Shown in pieces: positions 49,815 through 57,752 of a stretch of DNA of 64,000 nt (position 1 is its first letter; every line of letters starts with the position of its first letter). The notes beneath the pieces are model-generated. The model worked only from the letters and a program-made list of their open reading frames with translations. It had not been told where the DNA came from and did no database searches. The stretch is taken from positions 35,500 through 99,499 of the forward strand of contig NZ_LT607418.1 of assembly GCF_900095225.1 (NCBI RefSeq), in the 5' to 3' direction. The DNA is from Pseudomonas sp. UMAB-08 (GTDB taxonomy: Bacteria; Pseudomonadota; Gammaproteobacteria; Pseudomonadales; Pseudomonadaceae). The position numbers were made by a program, and so were the translations under genes.

Positions 49815-51512
49815 ATGATCGAGCAACCCCTTATCGAACGCTTCAATTTGCGTTCACGGCTGCGCTTCAATATCGAGAGCGGGCAGATCTGGCTCGACGA
49901 AAACCGCATGCTGCTACTTCACGCCAAGGCCTTTGGGGCCTTGCGCCAAGAGTTGTTTGAGTCGCTTGGGGCCAGGCGCGCCAAAGGACTTTTGTTTCGC
50001 ATGGGTTTTGCAGCTGGCCAACATGATGCCGACCTCGCGCAAAAGCTCTATGGCGCAGGTGACGACTATGACGTTTTCAAGATCGGCCCTGAGCTGCACG
50101 CGTTTGAAGGACTGGTTCGATCAACAATCACCGAAGCCAAAATAGACTGGGAAAAAGGGACGTTTTTCGGCGAAGTGAAATGTGAAAACTCATGGGAAGC
50201 TGAATCGCATCTGCAGTTATTCGGCGCTGGCAATGAGGTCGCTTGCTGGCACCTGTCGGGCTATGCATCGGGCTATACCTCTCGATTCTTCAAGCGTTTC
50301 ATCGTTTTTCGTGAAACCAAATGCGTGTGTTGTGGTGACGCTAACTGCGTACTGGTTGGCAAGCCGGTGGAAGAGTGGGGAGATGACCCGTTCCTCGAAC
50401 ACTGTCTGGAGGCAAAAGATAAGGAAACCTCTTTTGAACAGTTGCAAGAGGAGCTGTGGCAAGTACGTGGTCGTCAGCGCGAACAGCGCCCACCCGGCAA
50501 ACTGGTGGGAAGCTCCCCTGCGTTTAGTGCCGCTTTCAGTTTGCTCAGCAAGGCAGCCAGCAGTCCTATAACGGTTTTACTCTTGGGTGAAACCGGGGTC
50601 GGCAAAGAGGTATTTGCCCAGTGGCTGCACGAAAACAGTGATCGTGCAGATAAGCCGTTTGTAGCCATTAACTGTGCAGCGATTCCCAACGACCTGATCG
50701 AATCAGAGCTTTTTGGTGTGCAGAAAGGAGCCTATACCGGCGCGCAGAATTCACGACCCGGCAAGTTCGAGCGAGCCGATGGTGGCACGCTATTCCTTGA
50801 TGAACTGGGTGAGCTTTCTCCTTCGGCCCAGGTGCAGCTCTTGCGGGTACTGCAAACCGGCGAAGTAGAGCGACTGGGCGATGACAAGCCCCGCAAGGTC
50901 AGTGTGCGGCTGGTTGCCGCCACCAACGTCAATCTGCAACAAGCCATTGCTGATGGTCGTTTTCGCGCCGACCTCTACTATCGCCTGGCGACCTATCCAT
51001 TAGAGATTCCACCTCTGCGCAAGCGCAAATCGGATATTCCGGTGTTGGTCTCGGTGCTTATCGAAAAATACTCACCGCTCTATCACAAGACGATTCATGG
51101 TATCAGCGATCTGGCGATGCAAGAGCTGATGGCCTATGACTGGCCGGGCAATGTTCGTGAGCTTGAAAACCTGGTTGAGCGTTCTGTTTTGCTTGCACCC
51201 TCCGGGGGGCAAATTGATGTAGAACATCTGTTCCCTGGCATGGGCCCCGTGACTGCGCTCGGTGCCGTTATCGACAAGCAGGGGAAAGTGGGCAATGCGG
51301 ATGAAGCCCGGAAAGATAAACTTTACGAAAGCTTACTTGATGAGGGCTTCGATCTTCAGGCACATGAAGCCCGTCTTTTGCAGCTCGCTGTTTTGCGGGC
51401 CAATGGCAACCTCACCCACGCGGCGCGTCTACTCGGCATAACCCGTCGTCAGTTGGCGTATCGGGTGAAACAGGTGTTGGGTGATATCGAGCAGTCTCCG
51501 AATAGCGCCTGA
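49815..51512 (+). CDS. dmpR: DmpR/XylR-family sigma-54 activator of phenol genes
   Basis: A 565-residue aromatic-sensing enhancer-binding protein. Domains are XylR_N/V4R sensor (1-190), linker, AAA+ (230-460) and Fis-type HTH ([19 protein letters not shown]). Zinc ligands Cys144, Glu167, Cys170 and Cys178 keep the MopR spacing (+23, +26, +34). Pocket His95 (GPELHAF) is kept, but the tryptophan that follows in DmpR/MopR aligns with Cys123. Walker A is GETGVGKE (258-265) and the sigma-54 loop is GAYTGA. The ATG at 49815 has AGGA eight bases upstream. It probably activates the sigma-54 promoter at 51842. Confidence 0.9.
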   Translation: MIEQPLIERFNLRSRLRFNIESGQIWLDENRMLLLHAKAFGALRQELFESLGARRAKGLLFRMGFAAGQHDADLAQKLYGAGDDYDVFKIGPELHAFEGLVRSTITEAKIDWEKGTFFGEVKCENSWEAESHLQLFGAGNEVACWHLSGYASGYTSRFFKRFIVFRETKCVCCGDANCVLVGKPVEEWGDDPFLEHCLEAKDKETSFEQLQEELWQVRGRQREQRPPGKLVGSSPAFSAAFSLLSKAASSPITVLLLGETGVGKEVFAQWLHENSDRADKPFVAINCAAIPNDLIESELFGVQKGAYTGAQNSRPGKFERADGGTLFLDELGELSPSAQVQLLRVLQTGEVERLGDDKPRKVSVRLVAATNVNLQQAIADGRFRADLYYRLATYPLEIPPLRKRKSDIPVLVSVLIEKYSPLYHKTIHGISDLAMQELMAYDWPGNVRELENLVERSVLLAPSGGQIDVEHLFPGMGPVTALGAVIDKQGKVGNADEARKDKLYESLLDEGFDLQAHEARLLQLAVLRANGNLTHAARLLGITRRQLAYRVKQVLGDIEQSPNSA

Positions 51513-51617
51513 CAAAAGCGTACACCAATCAATCCATAGGGGCTCTTTAACCCCGGCATTCCCATGACATGACCGCGAAGGCGGCGAGAATGCCTGTTTA
51601 TTGAGAAGTCCTATGCC

Positions 51618-51644
51618 AAACACGTCGCTCGACGTGTTTTTTTT
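51618..51644 (+). terminator. Rho-independent terminator after the dmpR-like gene
   Basis: AAACACGTC and GACGTGTTT form a perfect stem around GCTC, followed by a run of T. It isolates the regulator transcript from the dmp operon. It is the first recognisable element in the 436-base gap 51513-51948, which otherwise holds only regulatory sites. Confidence 0.88.
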
Positions 51645-51687
51645 GCCTATTTAACGGTCGCTCCGGGCTCATCTGCCAAGGGGGGGA

Positions 51688-51764
51688 CATCGTTTTGCTC
51701 GGGGCATCGCGTTTTGCTGATGTACAGCCTTACGTTTTTGTAAGGCGCAAGTGGCGAATGTACA
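51688..51764 (+). promoter_or_regulatory. Candidate upstream activator sites for the DmpR-like protein
   Basis: Two imperfect direct repeats, CATCGTTTTGCT (51688-51699) and CATCGCGTTTTGCT (51705-51718), are followed by a perfect inverted repeat GCCTTAC-GTTTTT-GTAAGGC (51727-51746). TGTACA occurs on both flanks (51721 and 51759). They lie about 110-180 bases before the predicted start of transcription, the usual distance for XylR/DmpR enhancers. They do not match the XylR consensus closely, so which element is bound is not known. Confidence 0.45.
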
Positions 51765-51821
51765 GAAACGTCATCCAGCGAAAGATGTTTATTCTTTTGT
51801 TTTTCCACATAAAACGAACTA

Positions 51822-51834
51822 AATCATATAGTTA
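51822..51834 (+). promoter_or_regulatory. Candidate IHF site
   Basis: AATCAT-ATAG-TTA matches the IHF consensus WATCAA-N4-TTR with one mismatch and lies in a strongly AT-rich tract between the putative enhancers and the -24/-12 promoter. DNA bending by IHF is usual at related Pu and Po promoters, though here the site is unusually close to the -24 element. Confidence 0.4.
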
Positions 51835-51841
51835 CAGTTAT

Positions 51842-51857
51842 TGGCATCCTCTATGCA
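51842..51857 (+). promoter_or_regulatory. Sigma-54 (-24/-12) promoter of the dmp upper operon
   Basis: TGGCATCCTCTATGCA contains GG at 51843-51844 and GC at 51855-51856 with exactly 10 bases between them, as required for sigma-54. The TGGCA block matches consensus, and the -12 block ATGCA is close to TTGCW. Predicted start is near 51868, leaving an 81-base leader with a small GCCC-GAAA-GGGC hairpin before dmpB. Confidence 0.8.
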
Positions 51858-51948
51858 ATGTTAGATCGAGACTGTAAGTCCGGCTTGTCGCTAGCCCGAA
51901 AGGGCACGCGCAGAGCCAACCTCATCTAGCCAATAATGGAGACAACAA

Positions 51949-52878
51949 ATGGCGATGACAGGTGTATTGCGTCCAGGGCATGCCCAGGTGCGCGTGTTGA
52001 ACCTTGAAGAAGGCATTCACTTTTACCGCAACGTACTGGGCCTGGTGGAAACCGGGCGTGATGACCAGGGGCGCGTGTACTTTAAATGCTGGGACGAGCG
52101 TGATCACAACTGCTATGTGATTCGTGAAGCGGATACCGCTGGCATCGATTTCTTTGGCTTCAAGGTGTTGGACAAAGCCACTCTGGAAAAACTTGATGCC
52201 GACCTGCAAGCATACGGTTTGGTCACTACCCGCATTCCGGCAGGTGAAATGCTGGAAACCGGCGAGCGCGTGCGCTTCGAATTGCCATCCGGCCATCTGA
52301 TCGAGTTGTATGCGGAGAAAACTCGCATAGGTAACGGCATTCCCCAAGTCAACCCGGCTCCGTGGAACGCTCAGCGCGAACATGGCATCGCCCCTATCCA
52401 GCTGGATCATTGCTTGCTGTATGGCCCGAACATCGCCGAAGTGAAGAAGATTTTCACCGACGTCCTGGGCTTCTTTCTGGTTGAGCGCGTACTCAGCCCG
52501 GATGGCGACAGTGACATGGGCATCTGGTTGTCCTGCTCGCACAAAGTCCATGACATCGCCTTCGTCGAGTATCCGGAGAAGGGCAAGCTGCACCACTGCT
52601 CATTCCTCCTCGAGTCGTGGGAGCAGGTGTTGCGTGCCGGCGACATCATGTCGATGAACGAAGTGAACGTTGACATTGGCCCTACCCGTCATGGCGTAAC
52701 CCGCGGCTGCACCATCTATGCGTGGGACCCCTCCGGCAATCGTTTTGAAACCTTCATGGGCGGCTACCACCCTTACCCGGATTACGAGCCGCTGTCCTGG
52801 ACCTACGACAACTTCGCCCAGGGCCTCGACTACCCGCAGCGCAAACTGCACGAAACTTTCCTGACTGTAGTGACCTGA
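51949..52878 (+). CDS. dmpB: Catechol 2,3-dioxygenase
   Basis: A 309-residue extradiol dioxygenase cleaving catechol to 2-hydroxymuconic semialdehyde. Iron ligands are His154 (QLDHC), His216 (LHHCSF) and Glu267 (NRFETF). Acid/base residues His201, His248 and Tyr257 match XylE His199, His246 and Tyr255. In the classical dmp operon this gene follows dmpP and dmpQ, but here it is first after the sigma-54 promoter. GGAG lies nine bases before the ATG. Confidence 0.95.
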   Translation: MAMTGVLRPGHAQVRVLNLEEGIHFYRNVLGLVETGRDDQGRVYFKCWDERDHNCYVIREADTAGIDFFGFKVLDKATLEKLDADLQAYGLVTTRIPAGEMLETGERVRFELPSGHLIELYAEKTRIGNGIPQVNPAPWNAQREHGIAPIQLDHCLLYGPNIAEVKKIFTDVLGFFLVERVLSPDGDSDMGIWLSCSHKVHDIAFVEYPEKGKLHHCSFLLESWEQVLRAGDIMSMNEVNVDIGPTRHGVTRGCTIYAWDPSGNRFETFMGGYHPYPDYEPLSWTYDNFAQGLDYPQRKLHETFLTVVT

Positions 52879-52888
52879 GGGCACATCC

Positions 52889-53182
52889 ATGACTTTGCCC
52901 GATGAGTCACTGGAAATGCAGCCGGCCGACCTGGATACGCAAAAGCGTTTTGTACGGGTTACCGGCAATCGCGGGAGCCGCTTTGTCGAGTTCGACTTCG
53001 CCATTGGCGAGCCCGGGTTATTCGTTGAAATGATCCTGACTCATGAAGCATTCGTCGAGTTCTGCGCCACCAACAAGGTTGCGTTGATGCCCGCGCCGAC
53101 TCCGGCTACGGACGAGGACGATGCTTCGGCTGATTGGGATTGGCGACTCGCTGACGCCACACAGGTTCGTTTCAAACACTAA
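52889..53182 (+). CDS. dmpK: Phenol hydroxylase assembly protein DmpK
   Basis: A 97-residue small protein at the head of the phenol hydroxylase genes. DmpK binds the oxygenase component and helps it acquire active iron; it is not needed for turnover itself. The core RFVRVTGNRGSRFVEFDFAIGEPGLFVEMILTHEAFVEFC fits the family in length and pattern. It starts 10 bases after dmpB. Confidence 0.85.
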   Translation: MTLPDESLEMQPADLDTQKRFVRVTGNRGSRFVEFDFAIGEPGLFVEMILTHEAFVEFCATNKVALMPAPTPATDEDDASADWDWRLADATQVRFKH

Positions 53183-53229
53183 TCGAATTGGGCGTTTCAC
53201 CTTGGGTGAAACGCTGGTGGGAGATACAC

Positions 53230-54222
53230 ATGCATATAGATCTTCGCACGGTCAGCATCCAGCCATTGCGACAGACGTTTGATCACTTGGCCCGCCGTTT
53301 TGGCGACAAACCCTCTTCGCGCTATCAGGAAGGCAGCTACGACATCCAGCCCGAGGAAAACTTGCACTACCGGCCGACCTGGGACCCGGAGCAGGCGCTT
53401 TACGACGCCAGCATCACCAAGATCGTGATGCGCGACTGGTACGCCCTGAAAGACCCGCGTCAGTTTTACTACAGCACCTACACGCTGGCGCGCGCGCGTC
53501 AGCAAGAAAACACCGAAGCGAACTTCAACTTCGTCGAAACCCGCGGCCTGGCCGACATGCTTTCGGACGATCTGCGCAGCTCCGCGCTCAATCTGCTGGT
53601 GCCGCTGCGTCACGCTGCCTGGGGCGCCAATCTGAACAACACCTTCATCTGCGGTTACGGCTACAGCACGGTGTTTACCCAACCGTGTATGTACCACGCG
53701 ATGGATAACCTGGGCTCGGCTCAATACCTGTCGCGTATTGGCCTGCTGCTAGGTGGCACCGAAGCCCTTGAAGAGGGCAAGGTCGCCTGGATGGAAGGGG
53801 ACGCCTGGCAAGCACTGCGTCGTTATACCGAGGACTGCATGACGGTACGCGATCCGTTCGAGCTGTTTGTCGCGCAAAACGTGGCTCTGGATGGCTTGCT
53901 CTATCCGCTGGTGTACGGGCGCATCGTGGATGACCGGTTCGCGGCCAATGGCGGCTCGGCGGTGGCCATGCTCACACAATTCATGAGCGACTGGTTTGAG
54001 GAGACCCGCAAATGGGTCGATGCGGTCATGAAGGTAGCGGCCGCTGAGTCCGAGCAAAACCGCGAGCAGTTGCAGGCCTGGACAACCGTTTGGCGTGATC
54101 GCGCCGCCGCAGCCTTACTGCCGGTGATTGAGCAGGTTTTTGCAGACCAGGCCGATGAGGTCATGGCTGAACAATTGATCGCCTTCAAGGCTCGCCTTGA
54201 AAAAACCGGCGTTGTGGTCTGA
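53230..54222 (+). CDS. dmpL: Phenol hydroxylase beta subunit DmpL
   Basis: A 330-residue non-catalytic beta subunit of the multicomponent phenol hydroxylase, a ferritin-like helical protein homologous to DmpN but lacking its iron ligands. Landmarks are MHIDLRTVSIQPLRQTF and PTWDPEQALYDASITKIVMRDWYALKDPRQFYY. The ATG at 53230 follows GGGAG. The longer frame from 53188 reads through the intergenic leader. Confidence 0.93.
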   Translation: MHIDLRTVSIQPLRQTFDHLARRFGDKPSSRYQEGSYDIQPEENLHYRPTWDPEQALYDASITKIVMRDWYALKDPRQFYYSTYTLARARQQENTEANFNFVETRGLADMLSDDLRSSALNLLVPLRHAAWGANLNNTFICGYGYSTVFTQPCMYHAMDNLGSAQYLSRIGLLLGGTEALEEGKVAWMEGDAWQALRRYTEDCMTVRDPFELFVAQNVALDGLLYPLVYGRIVDDRFAANGGSAVAMLTQFMSDWFEETRKWVDAVMKVAAAESEQNREQLQAWTTVWRDRAAAALLPVIEQVFADQADEVMAEQLIAFKARLEKTGVVV

Positions 54223-54231
54223 GAGGTTTCT

Positions 54232-54501
54232 ATGTCGACTGTGTTTATTGCATTGCAAACCAATGAAGAGACCCGCCCCATTATCGAGGCGATTGAAATA
54301 GATAACCCCGAGGCCGTGGTCAATCGTGAACCGGCGATGGTCAAGATCAATGCGCCTGGCCGTTTGGTCATTCGCCGAGAAACCATTGAAGAACAGCTGG
54401 GCCGCAGCTTTGATATGCAAGAGTTGAATATCAACCTGATCACGCTCTCCGGCAACGTCGTTGAAGACGAAGACTCCTTGACCCTGACCTGGGGCAACTA
54501 A
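54232..54501 (+). CDS. dmpM: Phenol hydroxylase activator protein DmpM
   Basis: An 89-residue cofactorless regulatory (coupling) protein of the MmoB/DmpM family that binds the oxygenase and tunes its active site. STVFIALQTNEETRPIIEAI and the C-terminal HLNINL-like QELNINLITLSGNVVEDEDSLTL are typical. It lies nine bases after dmpL. Confidence 0.93.
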   Translation: MSTVFIALQTNEETRPIIEAIEIDNPEAVVNREPAMVKINAPGRLVIRRETIEEQLGRSFDMQELNINLITLSGNVVEDEDSLTLTWGN

Positions 54502-54516
54502 GCGAGATTATTTAGC

Positions 54517-56037
54517 ATGGACATGAAAGCAACTAATAAAAAAATGAATGCGAAAGAAAAGTACCGCTTGTTGACGCGTGACTTGGCATGGGAACCGTCT
54601 TATCGCACCGAGGAAGAAATCTTTCCCTACATTGCCTATGAAGGGCTGAAGATCCATGACTGGAACAAGTGGGAAGATCCGTTCCGCTTGACCATGGATG
54701 CGTACTGGAAGTATCAGGCGGAAAAAGAGCGCAAGTTTTACGCGATTATTGACGCCCATGCGCAGAATAACGGCCATCTGAATATTACCGATGCACGCTA
54801 TCTGTCGGCCTTGAAAATATTTCTGCAGGCCATCAGTCCGGGTGAGTACGCCGCGCACAAAGGGTTTGCTCGTGTGGGCCGCGAGTTTCGCGGTGTAGGG
54901 ACGCAAGTGGCCTGTCAGATGCAGGCCATTGATGAAATTCGCCACGCCCAGACGCAAGTCCACGCACTGTCCAACTACAACAAGTTCTACAACGGCTTCC
55001 ATGCGTTTGCTGATCAGCGTGACCGCATCTGGTACACGTCTGTGGCGCGTTCGTTCTTTGACGATGCGATGTCGGCCGGTCCGTTCGAGTTCATGATCGC
55101 CATCGGCTTCTCGTTCGAATACGTGCTGACCAACCTGCTGTTCGTGCCGTTCATGTCCGGCGCAGCTTACAACGGTGACATGGCCACGGTGACCTTCGGC
55201 TTCTCGGCCCAGTCGGACGAAGCACGGCATATGACCCTGGGCCTTGAATGCATCAAGTTCATGCTCGAGCAGGATCCGGACAACCTGCCCATCGTTCAGG
55301 GCTGGATCGACAAGTGGTTCTGGCGCGGCTTCCGGGTTCTAGGCCTGGTCAGCACCATGATGGATTACATGCTGCCCAAGCGCGTCATGTCGTGGCGCGA
55401 GGCGTGGGATATTTATGGCGCAGAGAACGGCGGCGCGCTGTTCAAGGACCTGGCGCGCTACGGTATTCGTCCACCGAAGAGCTGGGATGACGCCGAAGCA
55501 GGCATTGATCACATGTCGCACCAGTTCATGCTGGGCCTTTACCAGTGGAGCTTTGGGACTGCCTTCCATGCATGGATCCCCTCGGATGAGGACCTGCAAT
55601 GGTTATCTGCCAAGTACCCCACCACGTTCGACACGTATTACCGGCCACGCTGGGAACATATCAAGAAGCTGGCGGACGCAGGCACGCCGTTCAAGAACTT
55701 TGGCCTGGCTAAATTGTGCCAGTGCTGCCAGTTGCCGACGGTATTTACCGAGCCGAATGATCCGACGCTTACTTGCCATCGTGAAGTTGAATATAAAGGC
55801 GACACGTACCACTTCTGCTCTGATCATTGTCTGGAAATCTTCAATAACGAGCCGGAGAAATATATCCAGGCCTGGCTGCCCATGCCTGCACTCTTCCAAG
55901 CGCCGCTCAATGGTGATCTGGCTGCCTGGATGGAGTGGGTTTCGCTGAAAGATGGTCAGGACAATGGCGATTTTGCCGACTCCCAGGACCGCCACAACTT
56001 CGAACTGTGGCGTGGTCTGGCAACGTCGAACCAGTAA
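54517..56037 (+). CDS. dmpN: Phenol hydroxylase catalytic alpha subunit DmpN
   Basis: A 506-residue diiron oxygenase subunit converting phenol to catechol. The diiron ligands are Glu110, Glu140 and His143 (DEIRHAQ), Glu201 (FSFEYV), and Glu235 and His238 (DEARHM), the paired ExxH pattern. A C-terminal Cys-rich segment (LCQCCQLP ... FCSDHCLEIF) is the YHS/TRASH-like zinc element common to phenol hydroxylases. It is 15 bases after dmpM. Confidence 0.96.
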   Translation: MDMKATNKKMNAKEKYRLLTRDLAWEPSYRTEEEIFPYIAYEGLKIHDWNKWEDPFRLTMDAYWKYQAEKERKFYAIIDAHAQNNGHLNITDARYLSALKIFLQAISPGEYAAHKGFARVGREFRGVGTQVACQMQAIDEIRHAQTQVHALSNYNKFYNGFHAFADQRDRIWYTSVARSFFDDAMSAGPFEFMIAIGFSFEYVLTNLLFVPFMSGAAYNGDMATVTFGFSAQSDEARHMTLGLECIKFMLEQDPDNLPIVQGWIDKWFWRGFRVLGLVSTMMDYMLPKRVMSWREAWDIYGAENGGALFKDLARYGIRPPKSWDDAEAGIDHMSHQFMLGLYQWSFGTAFHAWIPSDEDLQWLSAKYPTTFDTYYRPRWEHIKKLADAGTPFKNFGLAKLCQCCQLPTVFTEPNDPTLTCHREVEYKGDTYHFCSDHCLEIFNNEPEKYIQAWLPMPALFQAPLNGDLAAWMEWVSLKDGQDNGDFADSQDRHNFELWRGLATSNQ

Positions 56038-56103
56038 GCCTCTAAAAGGGGGTGGTCGTTAGTTGAAGCGACCACGCCCCAACACAATAATAAGGAGAAC
56101 AAG

Positions 56104-56460
56104 ATGCCTGTAGTAGCCCTTAAAGAGTACGTAGGCGTTGCCCGTGATCGCGTTGAGAATTTCAACGGCAAACAGCTGGTGTACGTCAGTTGGGATCACC
56201 ATCTGCTTTTTGCTGCCCCGTTCCTGCTTTGTCTGCCGCCGCAGACGACCTTCGCCGAGTTGATTCAGGTCGCCCTCGAGCCGCTGCTGCAAGCGGATCC
56301 GGACACCGCAGCAATCGACTGGCGCTCTGTCCAGTGGCTCAAGGGCAACCGGCCTTGGGTGCCCGACTTCGATCTCAGCCTGGCCGAAAATGCTATCGGC
56401 CACAAACATCAGCTGCGGTTCAGTACGCCGGGCCTCAACACTATTTGCGCAGTTAGCTGA
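56104..56460 (+). CDS. dmpO: Phenol hydroxylase gamma subunit DmpO
   Basis: A 118-residue structural gamma subunit of the (alpha-beta-gamma)2 oxygenase. The opening MPVVALKEYVGVARDRVENFNGKQLVYVSWDHHLLFAAPF is characteristic. AAGGAG lies upstream of the ATG. It sits between dmpN and dmpP, as in all phenol hydroxylase operons. Confidence 0.92.
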   Translation: MPVVALKEYVGVARDRVENFNGKQLVYVSWDHHLLFAAPFLLCLPPQTTFAELIQVALEPLLQADPDTAAIDWRSVQWLKGNRPWVPDFDLSLAENAIGHKHQLRFSTPGLNTICAVS

Positions 56461-56474
56461 GAAGGGGACGGGCT

Positions 56475-57536
56475 ATGAGTTACGAGCTGACGATTGAACC
56501 ACTGGGTCAGACCATCGAGATCGAAGAAGGTCAGACCATTCTCGATGCGGCTCTGCGGGCCGGCATCTACCTGCCTCACGCCTGCTGCCACGGCCTGTGC
56601 GCGACCTGCAAGATTCAGGTGGTGGATGGCGAGATTGAGCATGGCGAAGCCTCCAGCTTTGCCCTGATGGATTTTGAGCGCGAAGAGAAGAAGTGCCTGG
56701 CCTGCTGCGCTACCGCCGAGAGCGACCTGGTGATTGAGGCGGAAATCGATGAAGACCCCGATGCCGAGAATCTGCCGGTACGCGACTTCCCCGGTACGGT
56801 CAGCCGCATCGAAACCCTGACGCCCACCATCAAGGGTGTATGGATCAAGCTCGACGATCCGGCTGGAATGCGCTTCCAGGCCGGTCAATACATCAATCTG
56901 CAGTTGCCTGACGGTATTGGCAGCCGGGCATTTTCGATTGCCAGTGCGCCTACGGAGGGCGGCGAGATCGAGCTGAATATTCGTATCGTGCCCGGCGGTC
57001 GCGGTACGGGTTATGTGCACGAGCAGGTGACGGTCGGCGAGCGCATGGGCATCACCGGCCCCTACGGCCGCTTCTTTGTGAAGAAGTCGGCGCATATGCC
57101 GGTGATCTTCATGGGCGGCGGTTCCGGGCTTTCCAGCCCGCGCTCAATGATTCTGGATTTGCTGGCGGAAGGCTTTGAACTGCCGATCACCCTCATCTAT
57201 GGGCAACGCCATCGTGGCGAGCTGTATTACCACGACGATTTCCTCGCCATGGCTCAGCAATACGCGAACTTCAACTACGTGCCTGCGCTCTCCCATGAGC
57301 CGGAGGACTCTGGCTGGGAAGGCTTCCGTGGCTTCGTCCACGACGCCGCCAAGGCGCACTTCAAAAATGATTTCAGGGGGCACAAGGCTTATCTGTGTGG
57401 TCCGCCTCTAATGATTGACTCCTGCATCAGCACGCTGATGCAGGGACGCCTGTTTGAGCGCGACATCTATACCGAGAAGTTTATCTCGGCGGCGGATGCT
57501 CAGCAGGTCCGCAGTCCCTTGTTCAAGGCTATCTGA
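56475..57536 (+). CDS. dmpP: Phenol hydroxylase reductase DmpP
   Basis: A 353-residue NAD(P)H reductase feeding electrons to DmpN. The N-terminal plant-type [2Fe-2S] domain has Cys37, Cys42, Cys45 and Cys77 (CX4CX2C...C). The FAD site is SRAFSIASAP, and the nucleotide site includes IFMGGGSGLSSPRSM and YLCGPPLMI. It is the last gene of the upper operon; no dmpQ ferredoxin follows. Confidence 0.95.
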   Translation: MSYELTIEPLGQTIEIEEGQTILDAALRAGIYLPHACCHGLCATCKIQVVDGEIEHGEASSFALMDFEREEKKCLACCATAESDLVIEAEIDEDPDAENLPVRDFPGTVSRIETLTPTIKGVWIKLDDPAGMRFQAGQYINLQLPDGIGSRAFSIASAPTEGGEIELNIRIVPGGRGTGYVHEQVTVGERMGITGPYGRFFVKKSAHMPVIFMGGGSGLSSPRSMILDLLAEGFELPITLIYGQRHRGELYYHDDFLAMAQQYANFNYVPALSHEPEDSGWEGFRGFVHDAAKAHFKNDFRGHKAYLCGPPLMIDSCISTLMQGRLFERDIYTEKFISAADAQQVRSPLFKAI

Positions 57537-57608
57537 TCGCGCCGACAAGCTCTCTCTACAGGTGAGTTAAGGGAGGTTGTCTGGGCTGATTTTGTTACCT
57601 CAGTGTCA

Positions 57609-57674
57609 ATACCCTGTAGGTATCAGAGTTGGCAAAATAAAGTATTAGCCGGTATTGCCTGGCTTTTCTAGACT
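57609..57674 (+). promoter_or_regulatory. LysR operator/promoter B for the lower meta pathway
   Basis: ATAC-CCTGTAG-GTAT (57609-57623) is a second ATAC-N7-GTAT LysR box. A GTAT half-site follows at 57642-57645 (+33) and a -10-like TAGACT at 57669-57674 (+60). These are the same elements at the same spacings as site A at 41333. The predicted start of transcription near 57681 puts the box centre at about -65, usual for LysR activators. No gene lies in the rest of the 216-base gap 57537-57752. Confidence 0.72.
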
Positions 57675-57752
57675 CGCTTTCAGGGACTAATACTCGCTGA
57701 ACCTGGGCAAGGTGCAGCGGGTAGTCATACAGAACAACACCCCGGAGCTTCC

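Noticed and set aside
51513..51948. Short open frames in the gap between the dmpR-like gene and dmpB.
   Set aside because: They overlap a terminator, repeats and a sigma-54 promoter and lack ribosome-binding sites or domain similarity.
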